Assembly: GCA_933822405.4 (NCBI GenBank)
Contig: CAKOGP040001768.1
Location: forward strand, 1 to 19,583
Direction of reading: 5' to 3'
DNA length: 19,583 nt
Source of the DNA: Cylindrotheca closterium
Taxonomy: Eukaryota; Bacillariophyta; Bacillariophyceae; Bacillariales; Bacillariaceae
Shown: positions 1-8,146 of the stretch, in pieces
How positions within the stretch are numbered: the stretch's first letter is position 1
How the letters are laid out: the number at the start of each line of letters is the position of its first letter
Position numbers and translations under genes: made by a program
Notes under the pieces: generated by a model
The model's input: the letters and a program-made list of their open reading frames with translations, nothing else
Told to the model about the DNA's origin: nothing
Database searches by the model: none

Positions 1-1908
1 CAAATAGGAACAATTTCACTCAAAGTATACCTAGACACAGGAGAACTATTGTCGTGAAAGTGTTGTACAGTCGATTACGAATTTAGATTGCAGAGAGTTT
101 GTTCTGAGCGCTAAAGGCACTCACGATTCTAACACAAATGGTCTCTCATAATCTCACGACTTTCCGCCTCAACAGTAGGAACCAGTTGAGTGGTAGTGGC
201 AAGAGTGTGCTTCAGGACATTCGCTTCCAATCAATCTCCTCTGCTGGGAAGCGTCAAGATTTACTATGGGCAGAAGGCTCATACTCCTCATCACTGGTGA
301 ATACAATTTCCGGCAAAGTTCTCATTTCTTTATCAGTGATGGCCTTCACACGGTGATAACACTTGAATCCATCAAAGAATAATGGAAGTGTATGGCCACT
401 AATCACACAACATTGAGTTCCATAGTCACCTCTTGGTGTTAGTGCATCAGATGGGCAATCATCCACAGCATTACCAGCAGCGCAGGCCTGAGCTGGAGGG
501 AGTAAAGATTCATGTTGGTGTAGGTTAGTGTCGTGAAGGACTTCATGGGCTTTACCACAATAGGTGTTGCCGTGTGCATCAATTATCTTGGCAGCAACTG
601 ATGACACTGGTAAGACAGTACCAATGTCTTGACCTGCAATAGGCCCTGTGAGTGTGATATGTCTTCCAGTGATACCAATCCTTCTCCAAACGTAGCCTGC
701 CAAGAATTGGTTGGCGCCACTGTTGGTAATCTTCTTGTAGCCCTTGTCAGGTGCTCCACGGCAAGCCACCACAGCACCGTCGTTTAGGACAGGGGGGTCC
801 TTGTCAATGAGAGCTTGTGTTTTACTGTGGGAGCGTAATTGTTCAAGATACTTGTCAATGGAAGCTAACGGGTACTTCACAATGTAACGTCTCATGTCAC
901 TGTATGTATCAGAGACAATTGCCTTGAGGAGGAAAACACGGAGAAGCTCACGGCTTGTTGCCAGTGATTGATTACTTTTCCGCAATCTTGTAGTAATAGA
1001 CTTCCAATTGGAAATAAAATCAGGAACTGTAACTTCGTGAGTCAACTTGATGGAAGTCAACTCGTCAATTGCATACATTACAAAATGGGCCTGATCCTTG
1101 GGAGAGTTGTAGGTCTCTAGTAATCATTGGTAACAATTGTAGGCCACAGTTTGTCCCCACTTTTCTTTCACCTCATTGGCAATATGGCTAGCGGTACCAT
1201 CATTCAGAGCTTTTGCAATTGTGTAGAAACCCTGACTTGATGCATCCTTGTGCCAAGTAGATTGTTCATGGAACTTTGCATCCGTTAGAGCAAGTTCTAT
1301 ACTGGATTGTCCAAATTCCAAAGCAACCTTAGATGTCCAAGGCCAATATACAGTAGATTTGCCACTGAATGGTTTGACCTCTGGACAGCAAAACTTCATG
1401 CCTTGATGTTCGCCAATCGTTTTTGTCAAATCAATAGGAGTAGTAGGCATATTTTGTTTTGCTTGGTCAATCGAAAATTGCACAATCTTTTGGTAGGTAA
1501 GACTGGGATCAATGACCATGGAAGGGGCAGATGCGTAGAGGAGAAACTTCTTGAGGCGCCCAGTGATGACACCACAAATAGGCCGCCATCTGGGAGGGCA
1601 TCCTCTCCATGACTGAGTAAGTCATCCACATCGTGTCCTTCAAGATCAGACGGTTTCTCAACACCAATGTGGTCAAAGAAAGTCTGAAGTGCGTCAAACA
1701 TCGGTTTGGTTGGATTCTCCTTGTTAAAGACAATCTTTGTGATGAGCAACGCCTCCGGTTTGGTGAATTTGTCATGCACCACAGGAGGAAGTGCCGCGGC
1801 AACATTTTCATCAACTGTATTGTCAGTTTCCTAAGGATTTTCACCGGGAAAATCAACAGTCTTGCTAGGAGTGACGAAACTATTGTCAGCGGGTGTAGTT
1901 GAAGGCAT
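1..1908 (-). pseudogene. decayed Copia-like retrotransposon polyprotein (Gag, retropepsin, start of integrase), 5' part only
   Basis: Reads leftwards from an ATG at 1908 and leaves the window at base 1, so most of pol is outside. The frame is broken in order by a TAG near 1833, a one-base shift near 1555, an in-frame TGA near 1120, a TGA at 254-256 and further shifts and stops to base 1. The Gag-like part covers about 1124-1908. A retropepsin-like domain follows, with the motif NSGAN (codons around 710-724) where active relatives have DSGAN; the catalytic Asp codon is AAC (722-724), encoding Asn. Its C-terminal part contains LFFDGFKCYHR and EYEPS, a pattern I know from diatom Copia proteins. 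Below base 253 another frame reads TTQLVPTVEAESREIMRDH, typical of the spacer before the integrase. No LTR pair was identified. Clearly non-functional. The family call rests on recalled diatom polyprotein patterns and was not searched. Confidence 0.8.
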
Positions 1909-2258
1909 AATATGAGCTTAGTTGGTAGAACTGCGAAGTGTCTAGATGAACGTGATGAATGATGTGATGTATGAGGACATACGGACAGACGATCTAGTAA
2001 GTCGTAAGACGACTAACTCGATCCTGACAAACTTTTAAATGCAGCCGTTTTCAGGATGCAAGGTCTTGTGATAATATCCTTATTTTCCACTGGAACGGCC
2101 GGGAAATAGATATTTAGCATACAATTCTTGGGAGAAAATATTGATTTTCCCGGCCGTCCCTGGTCGTGATTCGATTTATTGCCTTGGTAATTATTTCCAA
2201 CGCTCCAACGGAATCATGTGCATTTCAAGATTTCCAAATTGCTTTCCACCTTGTCATC
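1909..2258. other. gene-free stretch between retroelement remnant and PPR gene
   Basis: This holds the 5' flank of the retroelement remnant and the 3' flank of the PPR gene. If a 5' LTR survives it should lie here, but I could not find a convincing boundary pair or primer-binding site. The only clear structures are the hairpin at 2095-2157 and a small palindrome, AGTCGTAAGACGACT, near 2000. Confidence 0.5.
2095..2157. repeat. long hairpin-forming inverted repeat downstream of PPR gene
   Basis: Arms at 2095-2115 and 2136-2157 are complementary over about 21 bases with few mismatches. Each contains the block ACGGCCGGGAAA, and a 20-base A/T-rich loop separates them. It starts about 100 bases past the PPR stop codon, so it may lie in the 3' UTR or terminator region. 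It could instead be a small mobile-element remnant. A/T-rich sequence surrounds the G/C-rich arms. Confidence 0.6.
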
Positions 2259-4613
2259 TTACAAAATGATGCGAACTCGTCGGTCATTTGACGTTCGTTT
2301 GTTATCTGGGTTGTACTTGGTACATTCGATATAGAGTAAGCTTTCATATTGCTGGATCATGTTTGGTTTTGGGAGAAATTTGAACCAAGCTCCCAGGTTG
2401 TAGTTGGTATCTTTGTGCCGGTCCAACTTTTCTTGCTGCCGCTTTCCAGCTTTGTAGCCATTGAGTGATATTTCATTTGGCTCAAGGCCCTCCTTGCGCA
2501 TTGCGTATGCCACTCTTACTGCAGTGTCTGGTCGAATGGCACGGCCGCAGACGTACAAGAGTCCATTGTATGCAGCAATCAGGTTCTTTTTCGGACGCCT
2601 AGAATTTGGAATAGCCCTTGTTCTTGATCTCGATTCATGTTCTATACACGCCATTCGCATTTCTTCCTTCCAGAATTTTAGTGCTTGCTCTAAGTTGCCT
2701 CCAAAACAGCGCAAAACCGCATTCACAAACCGGCCATCCGCTGGAATTCCATCGCTTGTAGCATTCCGAAATAGTTTCATTGCAATTGAAGGGTCGACAG
2801 ATTCGATCTGTGAGGCCGATGCTGCGACCAAGCAGTAACTCTGGGAATTTGGTTTTGGGGCTTCGACTCGCTCCATCATGCCATTCATTGCACTCAAAAG
2901 AGTTTGAGCTGCATCGGCACAAGTCAGGCCATCAACAAGTGAAGATATGCCTTTGCCTTCAAGGACATGTCTCTTGGACGAGATCGTGGACTTGATGTCC
3001 AAGATACTGTTGCCTTGTTTTGCACCCTCTGATAGAGCCCCAAGAAGAACGTTCCAGACTCGATTATTGTAGGACTGAAATGCAAACTGATCAAAAACTC
3101 TGCAAGCCTGCGATGGATCCCCCAGACGACCAAGGTAAGTAATAGCACATCTTATTACGGCAGGACTCAAGGGCGCTGTCGAACCATTCATGAGTTCAAT
3201 AATCTCATCAGACGAGATACAAAGACTTATCATGGACGAGAGGGTGTATGGGTCCTGTTCCACACCAAATGACACAACCATTCGGCACAATTCTCTTCCC
3301 TCTGTGAGCGCAGCCACTTTGATGGGATCCAGATCCAGGCTATCAAAAGTACCGGATGGATTCTCGAGTGTTTTCTGGATCAATGCCAGTTGATCCTTAC
3401 TTAGGCTAAGTTGTGCAATCTTGCTGTAACCATCAAGAAGGATGTTAAAGTGCCGAGTGCATGGAGACACCGATGAGACTGATGGTTCATCCAAAGCGCA
3501 TCTGTCGAAAAGGTTTCGCGCGGATTCGATGTTTTCCTGTTGCACTAGAGTGACCAAAAAGGCTGCTAAAGCTTTGCTCTTGTCTCGTTCCGATTTGTCG
3601 GTCAGAAACTGATCAACCATACTTTGAAGATCGTCATATCGACCAGCTCGGATCAAATGATTGCTCACCAAATCAATTGTGAAAGCATCGGGAGAGATAT
3701 TCCTGCTTTCAATTTCCTCGAGTATGTCAAAGCACTCGGCCCTGGATGAAGCCCCGGATGAAGCCTTCAATCGTGCATTGTACGACACAATGTCTGGTTC
3801 GACCCCTCTTTGGCCTTTTAAGTCGTGCCAAACCCGCTCCACTAAGGTTGTGTTTCTCACCCTTGCTGCCCCATCGAGCAAAATATTGAAGGATGTCACG
3901 TCAGGTGTCACGCGAAACAATCTTTGTGCCACACTGGGCTGCATCCATTCCCAGATGCGAGCAAGAGTAGGATCATTGGGGCTGTCAATCGAGCTGCATA
4001 AAGAGGATAGATATATGTTCCAGGCAACAACATCGATGGCAGTGTCCAACTTCGTCCCTAACTCAGCCAAGTCATAGATAAGTCTTTCAAGCTCTTCGAG
4101 ACGACCAGTCTGCCGCAATGCACTGCAAGCAGCAATGTAAGCTCTGCTCGATGGTAGATACGAAGAGTGTAGCATGTTGGTGAGGATATTTGTTGAAATC
4201 GAAACAAGTCCTGCTAAGCTTGTTGCAGTTATAACACGCTCTTGAATTGGGCGGCATTCTTCGTTCACAATATCAATCTTGTTCAAAAGATTTCCAACAT
4301 GAGAAATCTTATCTTGTGTTTTGGCTTCCAAGAGCATCCTCATAGCATTCAACAATACACAAGAGGCCCTTCTTTCGCTTCCTTCCGTCTGACCATAGTA
4401 TTCAATAGATTTGACAACGCGATGCAGTCTATCCCTATTCACGCGAAGCCTTGCTAGTCTAGAGCTTTCTTTTCCCTTTCGAGATATAGCATCCAATTGA
4501 GAAGTGGTTGGAACGGCAAAGTTTTTGTAAGGGACAAAAGACTTTACTTCCAGAATAACCAGAAAGAGGAAGAGGGCGCAAATGATCGCCCTTGATCGGC
4601 TCGAAAGCATCAT
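2259..4613 (-). CDS. pentatricopeptide-repeat (PPR) protein, probably plastid-targeted
   Basis: PPR proteins bind organelle RNA and act in its processing, stability or translation. I chose the ATG at 4613 (784 residues) over the upstream in-frame ATG at 4685 (808 residues), because it places a basic-hydrophobic leader (AIICALFLFLVILEVKSF) at the N-terminus. The leader ends in KS/F, which resembles the diatom plastid 'ASAF' cleavage site. PPR-like helical pairs are visible (808-residue numbering) at about 180-360, including DVTSFNILLDGAARV and DIVSYNARLKASSGA. More lie near 420 (RHFNILLDGYSKIAQ), 510-560, and 710-760 (AAYNGLLYVCGR, EGLEPNEISLNGY). The 'F/YN-LL' and 'P-DxxxYN' signatures fit the P class; I see no DYW or SMR domain. 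There is no intron. It is divergent from the aureochrome, with 299 bases between the start codons. The family call is firm; the target RNA is unknown. Confidence 0.85.
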   Translation of the reverse strand: MMLSSRSRAIICALFLFLVILEVKSFVPYKNFAVPTTSQLDAISRKGKESSRLARLRVNRDRLHRVVKSIEYYGQTEGSERRASCVLLNAMRMLLEAKTQDKISHVGNLLNKIDIVNEECRPIQERVITATSLAGLVSISTNILTNMLHSSYLPSSRAYIAACSALRQTGRLEELERLIYDLAELGTKLDTAIDVVAWNIYLSSLCSSIDSPNDPTLARIWEWMQPSVAQRLFRVTPDVTSFNILLDGAARVRNTTLVERVWHDLKGQRGVEPDIVSYNARLKASSGASSRAECFDILEEIESRNISPDAFTIDLVSNHLIRAGRYDDLQSMVDQFLTDKSERDKSKALAAFLVTLVQQENIESARNLFDRCALDEPSVSSVSPCTRHFNILLDGYSKIAQLSLSKDQLALIQKTLENPSGTFDSLDLDPIKVAALTEGRELCRMVVSFGVEQDPYTLSSMISLCISSDEIIELMNGSTAPLSPAVIRCAITYLGRLGDPSQACRVFDQFAFQSYNNRVWNVLLGALSEGAKQGNSILDIKSTISSKRHVLEGKGISSLVDGLTCADAAQTLLSAMNGMMERVEAPKPNSQSYCLVAASASQIESVDPSIAMKLFRNATSDGIPADGRFVNAVLRCFGGNLEQALKFWKEEMRMACIEHESRSRTRAIPNSRRPKKNLIAAYNGLLYVCGRAIRPDTAVRVAYAMRKEGLEPNEISLNGYKAGKRQQEKLDRHKDTNYNLGAWFKFLPKPNMIQQYESLLYIECTKYNPDNKRTSNDRRVRIIL

Positions 4614-4912
4614 TTCATTCTTGATTTGCCTTGATGTACCGGAACACACAATATGAAGTAAACTTTGGAAACCATTGGTTGGCACTGCCAGCTGTCACTG
4701 CGCTTTCAAAAGATGCAAGTTCCATCTCTTTTTACTCGAAGTGGTCGACGGAGCACGCACCAAAATGAAATGAAAATTCTCGCTGTGTCTCGCAAGTTCA
4801 GAGTTCGCCAACCGATGACGTGTGCACAATCGAAAGTTTGGGCGGACGTTTGATATATCACCCTTACGCTATTACCATCTCTGCAGAATTCAGATACAAA
4901 CAGACATCGACG
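4614..4912. promoter_or_regulatory. shared divergent promoter of PPR gene and aureochrome
   Basis: The 299 bases between the two start codons must carry both promoters. A TGACGT site lies at 4816-4821. A TATA-like GATATATC sits near 4853, about 60 bases before the aureochrome ATG. Nothing else here is assignable. Confidence 0.6.
4816..4821 (+). promoter_or_regulatory. TGACGT box (bZIP/aureochrome-type site) upstream of the aureochrome
   Basis: TGACGT, within GATGACGTGTGC, lies 92 bases before the aureochrome start codon. TGACGT is the known core target of aureochrome bZIP domains, so feedback control is possible. A six-base word is common by chance, so this is a candidate only. Confidence 0.4.
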
Positions 4913-5974
4913 ATGGCAGGAAAAGGACCGCCAGGCACTGGCGAGCAAATGCCGATGTTTCAGACATCTCAACCTGTAAGTTTATTATATTTGTTTCAAT
5001 CATTGTTGTGCTTGCAATATGCAGGAATCTGATCACCACATGTCATGGTTGGGTCGCCGTTTTACTTCCTACTTCCACTGTTGTAGGACGCGGTATCAAG
5101 CGGGAATTTCAATGCACTTGATCTAGATGATCTGTTTGTTGACTGCTATTTTGATGTTCCAGGTATGCCAAATAATGGCGCAGCCAATTCAGCCTCGGCA
5201 TCTCCGGTTCCAGCAGCTTCACCAGCGAGTGCTGGTGATGCAGCCGGTTCGGGTGGAACACATAAGAGAACAGCTTCCGATGCCGATTTGGACGACGAGG
5301 GTGGTACCAAGGAGCTAACAGCAAAGCAAAAGCTAGAAAGGCGTGAAAGAAATAGAGAGCACGCAAAGCGTAGTCGACTTCGAAAGAAGTTCCTTCTTGA
5401 AAGTTTGCAGGAGCAGATTCATGCTTTGCAAGAGCAGATGGAGAATTTGAAGGGAGCAATCAAGAAAGAATTACCTCACAAGGCTGACGTAATCATCAAC
5501 GGTATATGCGGTGACAATGAAAAGTATACACCCCTTCCTATGCCAAGTGGATTTGGCCCAGTCAAGACTCTGATGGAACCAGATTTTCGTCTCATGTCCG
5601 CGCTATCCGGATCCCAACAGAACTTTGCCATCAGCGACCCTACTCTTCCAGACAATCCTATCGTCTACGTATCACAGGGTTTCCTGGACCTGACAGGATA
5701 CACTCTGGACCAAGTTTTGGGAAGAAATTGTAGATTCCTTCAGGGTCCGGGGACCGATCAAAGCGCTGTGGATGTCATCCGAAAGGGAATCAAGGAGGGA
5801 ATTGACACTTCTGTATGCTTATTGAACTACAAGGCAGATGGAACTCCCTTCTGGAATCAGTTCTTTGTTGCCGCTCTTCGAGATGCTGCAAACAATGTTG
5901 TGAACTACGTCGGGGTACAGTGTGAGGTTTCGAAAGCAGTGGTTGAAAAACACATGGGAGAGAAAAAGAAGTAA
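4913..5974 (+). CDS. AUREO1: aureochrome: bZIP transcription factor with C-terminal LOV blue-light sensor
   Basis: Aureochromes are stramenopile nuclear blue-light receptors. Light forms a flavin-cysteine adduct in the LOV domain, which alters DNA binding by the bZIP. Two exons, 4913-4975 and 5087-5974, are joined in phase 0 across a GTAAGT...TGTAG intron, giving 316 residues. The added N-terminus reads through FNALDLDDLFVDCYFD, a short acidic-hydrophobic stretch. The basic region is at about 105-123 (ERNREHAKRSRLRKK, with the N-x7-R spacing). Zipper leucines follow at seven-residue spacing to about 145. The LOV domain (about 200-305) has the canonical GRNCRFLQG with photoactive Cys236, plus NYKADG, FWNQFFVA and a Gln in YVGVQCEV. 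All flavin-contact motifs are present, unlike the AUREO2 type, hence the AUREO1 call; I cannot assign the 1a/1b/1c subtype. It is divergent from the PPR gene. Confidence 0.95.
4976..5086 (+). other. intron of the aureochrome gene
   Basis: 111-nt GT-AG intron in phase 0. The donor GTAAGT directly follows CAACCT, and the acceptor TTGTAG precedes GACGCGGTA. Splicing here keeps the exon 2 frame open for 26 codons before the Met at 5165. A second acceptor, ATGCAG, ends at 5024, but using it would put exon 2 out of frame. Confidence 0.85.
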
Positions 5975-6347
5975 TTATTGTTTGGATTTAAAAGCATATT
6001 GTAATTGGAAACAGTAGAATCTAGTAGCTACCTGCAGTGTGGCATCGACGTAGTTAGAAGAGAAAAGTAGCATCAACTGCTCGTGCGGGTTCAACAGATT
6101 GTTCATTAACTGCCTGGAACACCCGGCAAATGACGAAAATCCGTACCGCGCGGGGTCGACTGTGGGAATTCTGATGTCTTTCAATTGGCGATCCCTGCCT
6201 CTAATATATTTCAGTTTTTAAACAATATCATTTTCACAGAACAACTTTATTTTCGATCTTTTCTGATCCTAATTCTCTAATTAACAACGGGTCATTTGAT
6301 GGTCGCAAGGTCATTAAGAAACTTCGAATTCCAAATCATATCAATAG
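5975..6347. other. gene-free 3' flank of the aureochrome
   Basis: A/T-rich sequence after the aureochrome stop. I see no gene, RNA or strong repeat here, apart from the short word GAATTCCAAAT (6326-6336), whose reverse complement recurs at 7086-7096 beyond the palindromic arrays. Confidence 0.5.
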
Positions 6348-6402
6348 ACGGAATCCTGAAGTTGGGAGTTATAACTCATTGCGAGGGAATCCTTGAGTAA
6401 AA

Positions 6403-6582
6403 ACTCACACGTTTGAGTTATAACTCAAACGTGTGAGTTTTTACTCAAACGTGTGAGTTATAACTCAAACGTGTGAGTTTTTACTCAAACGTGTGAGTTA
6501 TAACTCAAACGTGTGAGTTATAACTCAAACGTGTGAGTTTTTACTCAAACGTGTGAGTTTTTACTCAAACGTGTGAGATTTT
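6403..6582. repeat. left array: nine 20-bp near-palindromic units, the first inverted
   Basis: From 6423 to 6582, eight units follow at exactly 20-base period. Each is AACTCAAACGTGTGAGTT-like plus a two-base linker. The linker makes the junction either TTATAA or TTTTTA; in order the junctions are T, A, T, A, A, T, T and a variant (GAGATTTT). The preceding unit (6403-6422) is reversed (ACTCACACGTTTGAGTT), so the array has an internal flip at 6420. Copies are almost identical. Confidence 0.95.
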
Positions 6583-6866
6583 ACTCACCGAGCCGAGCTT
6601 CCCCCTTTTCCAAAACCGTTGCTGGAAATTCGAGCTGGCGGACCAACGACTACTTTCACCAAAAGATACAGTCCAGTACTTTTCCAGATCCAAACCCTAT
6701 AAAAGAACTTGTCACGCAACATCATTGGGACAAAAACGAGTTCTACGGCGAGGCAGGAGGTGAAAGGAGAGAGACTTTCAGCCGCTTCCTCACCGACAAG
6801 GTCAGAAGAAAGGGTTTTGGTTGGAAAGAATTCGTTGATTTGCTGGATGAACGGGAAGTTGAGTAA
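6573..6866 (+). pseudogene. open segment between the arrays without a start codon (possible captured exon)
   Basis: One frame stays open for 97 codons across all of the unique spacer (about 6591-6862). It begins inside the last left repeat and ends with TAA in the first right repeat. It has no ATG. The peptide is hydrophilic and looks protein-like (for example KGFGWKEFVDLLDEREVE), but I do not recognise it. The other frames are closed. It may be a fragment of a host exon captured between the repeats, or an internal exon of an unseen gene. As it stands it cannot start translation on its own. Confidence 0.35.
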
Positions 6867-6992
6867 CTCACACGTTTGAGTTATAACTCACACGTTTGAG
6901 TTATAACTCAGACGTACTCACACGTTTGAGTTATAACTCAACGCCGTGAGTTATAACTCAGGATTCCGTTGTGATCTGAGTTATAACTCAGA
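6861..6992. repeat. right array: degenerate units in inverted orientation to the left array
   Basis: Units read ACTCACACGTTTGAGTTATA, the reverse complement of the left-array unit. Two or three clean copies come first, then degenerate ones (CAGACGTACTCAC, CAACGCCGTGAG, CAGGATTCCGTTGTGATC) in which only the GAGTTATAACTC junction is kept. Conservation of the junction while the rest drifts suggests that the palindrome matters more than the CACGTTT centre, or simply that it is the site of duplication. Confidence 0.9.
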
Positions 6993-7454
6993 AAAAGTCA
7001 CAATGACCAATCGGTCATCTGTGTCCATAAGTCCCTATTTGATAAGACCCCGATCCGCGAATTCCCAACCCAAAATGTGGCAGGAATTTGGAATTCTGGT
7101 GACAAAGTAAAAATTTCAAAAAGCAGCTATGGACCTAGAACCTTTTCAGGTCGCTAGAGAATAGTTTGCCCATTCCTTGTAAAAAATTCCAAGTTGCTAG
7201 CTAGGAGGTCGTAGAGGTGTGAAAATCTGATGTCTTTTAAGGGTAGGATCAATGTAGTAAAAGCATATATCTATAAAGTGTGTATATATCGTGTCAACAA
7301 CATCTTGGTTGATACGACATCAGAGGCTACTGTTCGTCCATCCCATCTCCGTGAGGTGACGTACGAACCTCCAATTCATTGAATATTCTCACAAGCTTTA
7401 GGCATTCATTCACATGCATTGCTGGCGGGATCGTGTGAGAGCCTTCCTGGATGG
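6993..7454. other. gene-free stretch with a dispersed repeat
   Basis: No gene is seen. Bases 7041-7082 carry a repeat whose diverged inverted copy is at about 11044-11096. Confidence 0.5.
7041..7082 (-). repeat. dispersed repeat, copy 1 (inverted partner near 11044-11096)
   Basis: Read on the minus strand, this segment shares TGCCA, TTTGGGT and TTCGCGGATCGGGGTC, in the same order and with similar spacing, with 11044-11096 on the plus strand. The 16-base block is identical. Weaker likeness seems to continue past the TGCCA end. Confidence 0.65.
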
Positions 7455-8146
7455 CTATCGAAGATAGCCAACTGGCGCCTTCTTTTCGGGTTCTTCTGCT
7501 TGGTGTTTTCTTGGAGTGACTCTGGTGGGTTGTGGTGTGAAGCTGGTCCTTTTGAGTTGCGCGCGAAGCGTGTCAGTATACTTGCACACAAGTTCGATAT
7601 GTGTAGATCGGACTTAGGTTGCTGGTGCAATACTGAGATGACGGTCGCCCTACCGTCGTTCATGGAGTCACTATTGAGTCCATTGGTTCGACCGCTTTCT
7701 TCCGTCTACGTTAGAGTATTTACATCGGAATATTCCAACGTAGACCGCAGGCACACTGTTCGATTTCTTTGACTACATTGTGTTACAGACGGACAAAGGC
7801 CAAACGGCCTTCGACCGTCAAAAGTTGTTGTCGATGCGCCGAGGCAATGATGCCCAGTTTATCGACTGAGATTGAATTCACCCACTTGTGTCGTGGTAAT
7901 TCAATTTTTCTCTCCCAAACCTCACCCGCCCTGTTGGGCACCGCCTCCATTTTACCATATCGGCGGTGCCTGGTAGGAAAGCAGATCTCAGTAATACCGC
8001 ACACGGGATTTCTGAGATTGGTCGAACGAATCGAGTCTATTACTCGATCAGTTCGACCCGCTTCACACCACAACCCACCAGCTACACACCAAGACAAAAT
8101 ACTACGAACACACACACGGAGGACGGCAGTAGGCTATCTTAGATAG
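7455..8146. mobile_element. MITE-like element with about 90-base imperfect terminal inverted repeats
   Basis: The left end (7455-7548) and the reverse complement of the right end (about 8054-8146) align along their length. Both start CTATC(G/T)AAGATAGCC, then (A/T)ACTG(G/C)CG, followed by a looser T-rich part with CTTGGTGT. Both end in a 22-base perfect match (7522-7543 against 8060-8081) containing GGTGGGTTGTGGTGTGAAGC. The outermost bases can fold on themselves (GGCTATCGAAGATAGCC at 7453-7469). Interior ORFs are short and unrecognised, and no transposase is seen. I found no clear target-site duplication. At 692 bases it fits a non-autonomous DNA transposon; the superfamily is undetermined. 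Confidence 0.6.

Larger units (their letters stand above)
6348..6992. mobile_element. inverted-repeat module bounded by palindromic repeat arrays (unclassified element)
   Basis: A 12-base inverted pair, ACGGAATCCTGA (6348-6359) and TCAGGATTCCGT (6958-6969), brackets two arrays of the same 20-bp near-palindromic unit. The arrays point in opposite directions and enclose about 270 bases of non-repeated sequence. The perfect palindrome GAGTTATAACTC occurs five times on each side: at 6366, 6415, 6455, 6495 and 6515, and at 6878, 6898, 6928, 6948 and 6978. One copy on the right lies just outside the 12-base pair, inside the 18-base palindrome TCTGAGTTATAACTCAGA (6975-6992). No transposase and no target-site duplication are visible. 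It could be a non-autonomous foldback-type element, a cluster of dimeric protein-binding sites, or both. The structure is certain and the classification is not. Confidence 0.6.

Noticed and set aside
1909..2090. LTR of the Copia-like element
   Set aside because: No TG...CA boundary with a primer-binding site or matching second LTR could be shown; the partner would be outside the window.
4822..5121. Alternative reading frames across the aureochrome first exon and intron (starts near 4820)
   Set aside because: They run through the splice donor and acceptor in frames that do not join the bZIP; the 4913 start with the 111-nt intron gives a continuous protein.
6403..6992. CRISPR array
   Set aside because: Repeats are contiguous at 20-bp period with only two-base linkers and no unique spacers, and the window is eukaryotic nuclear DNA.
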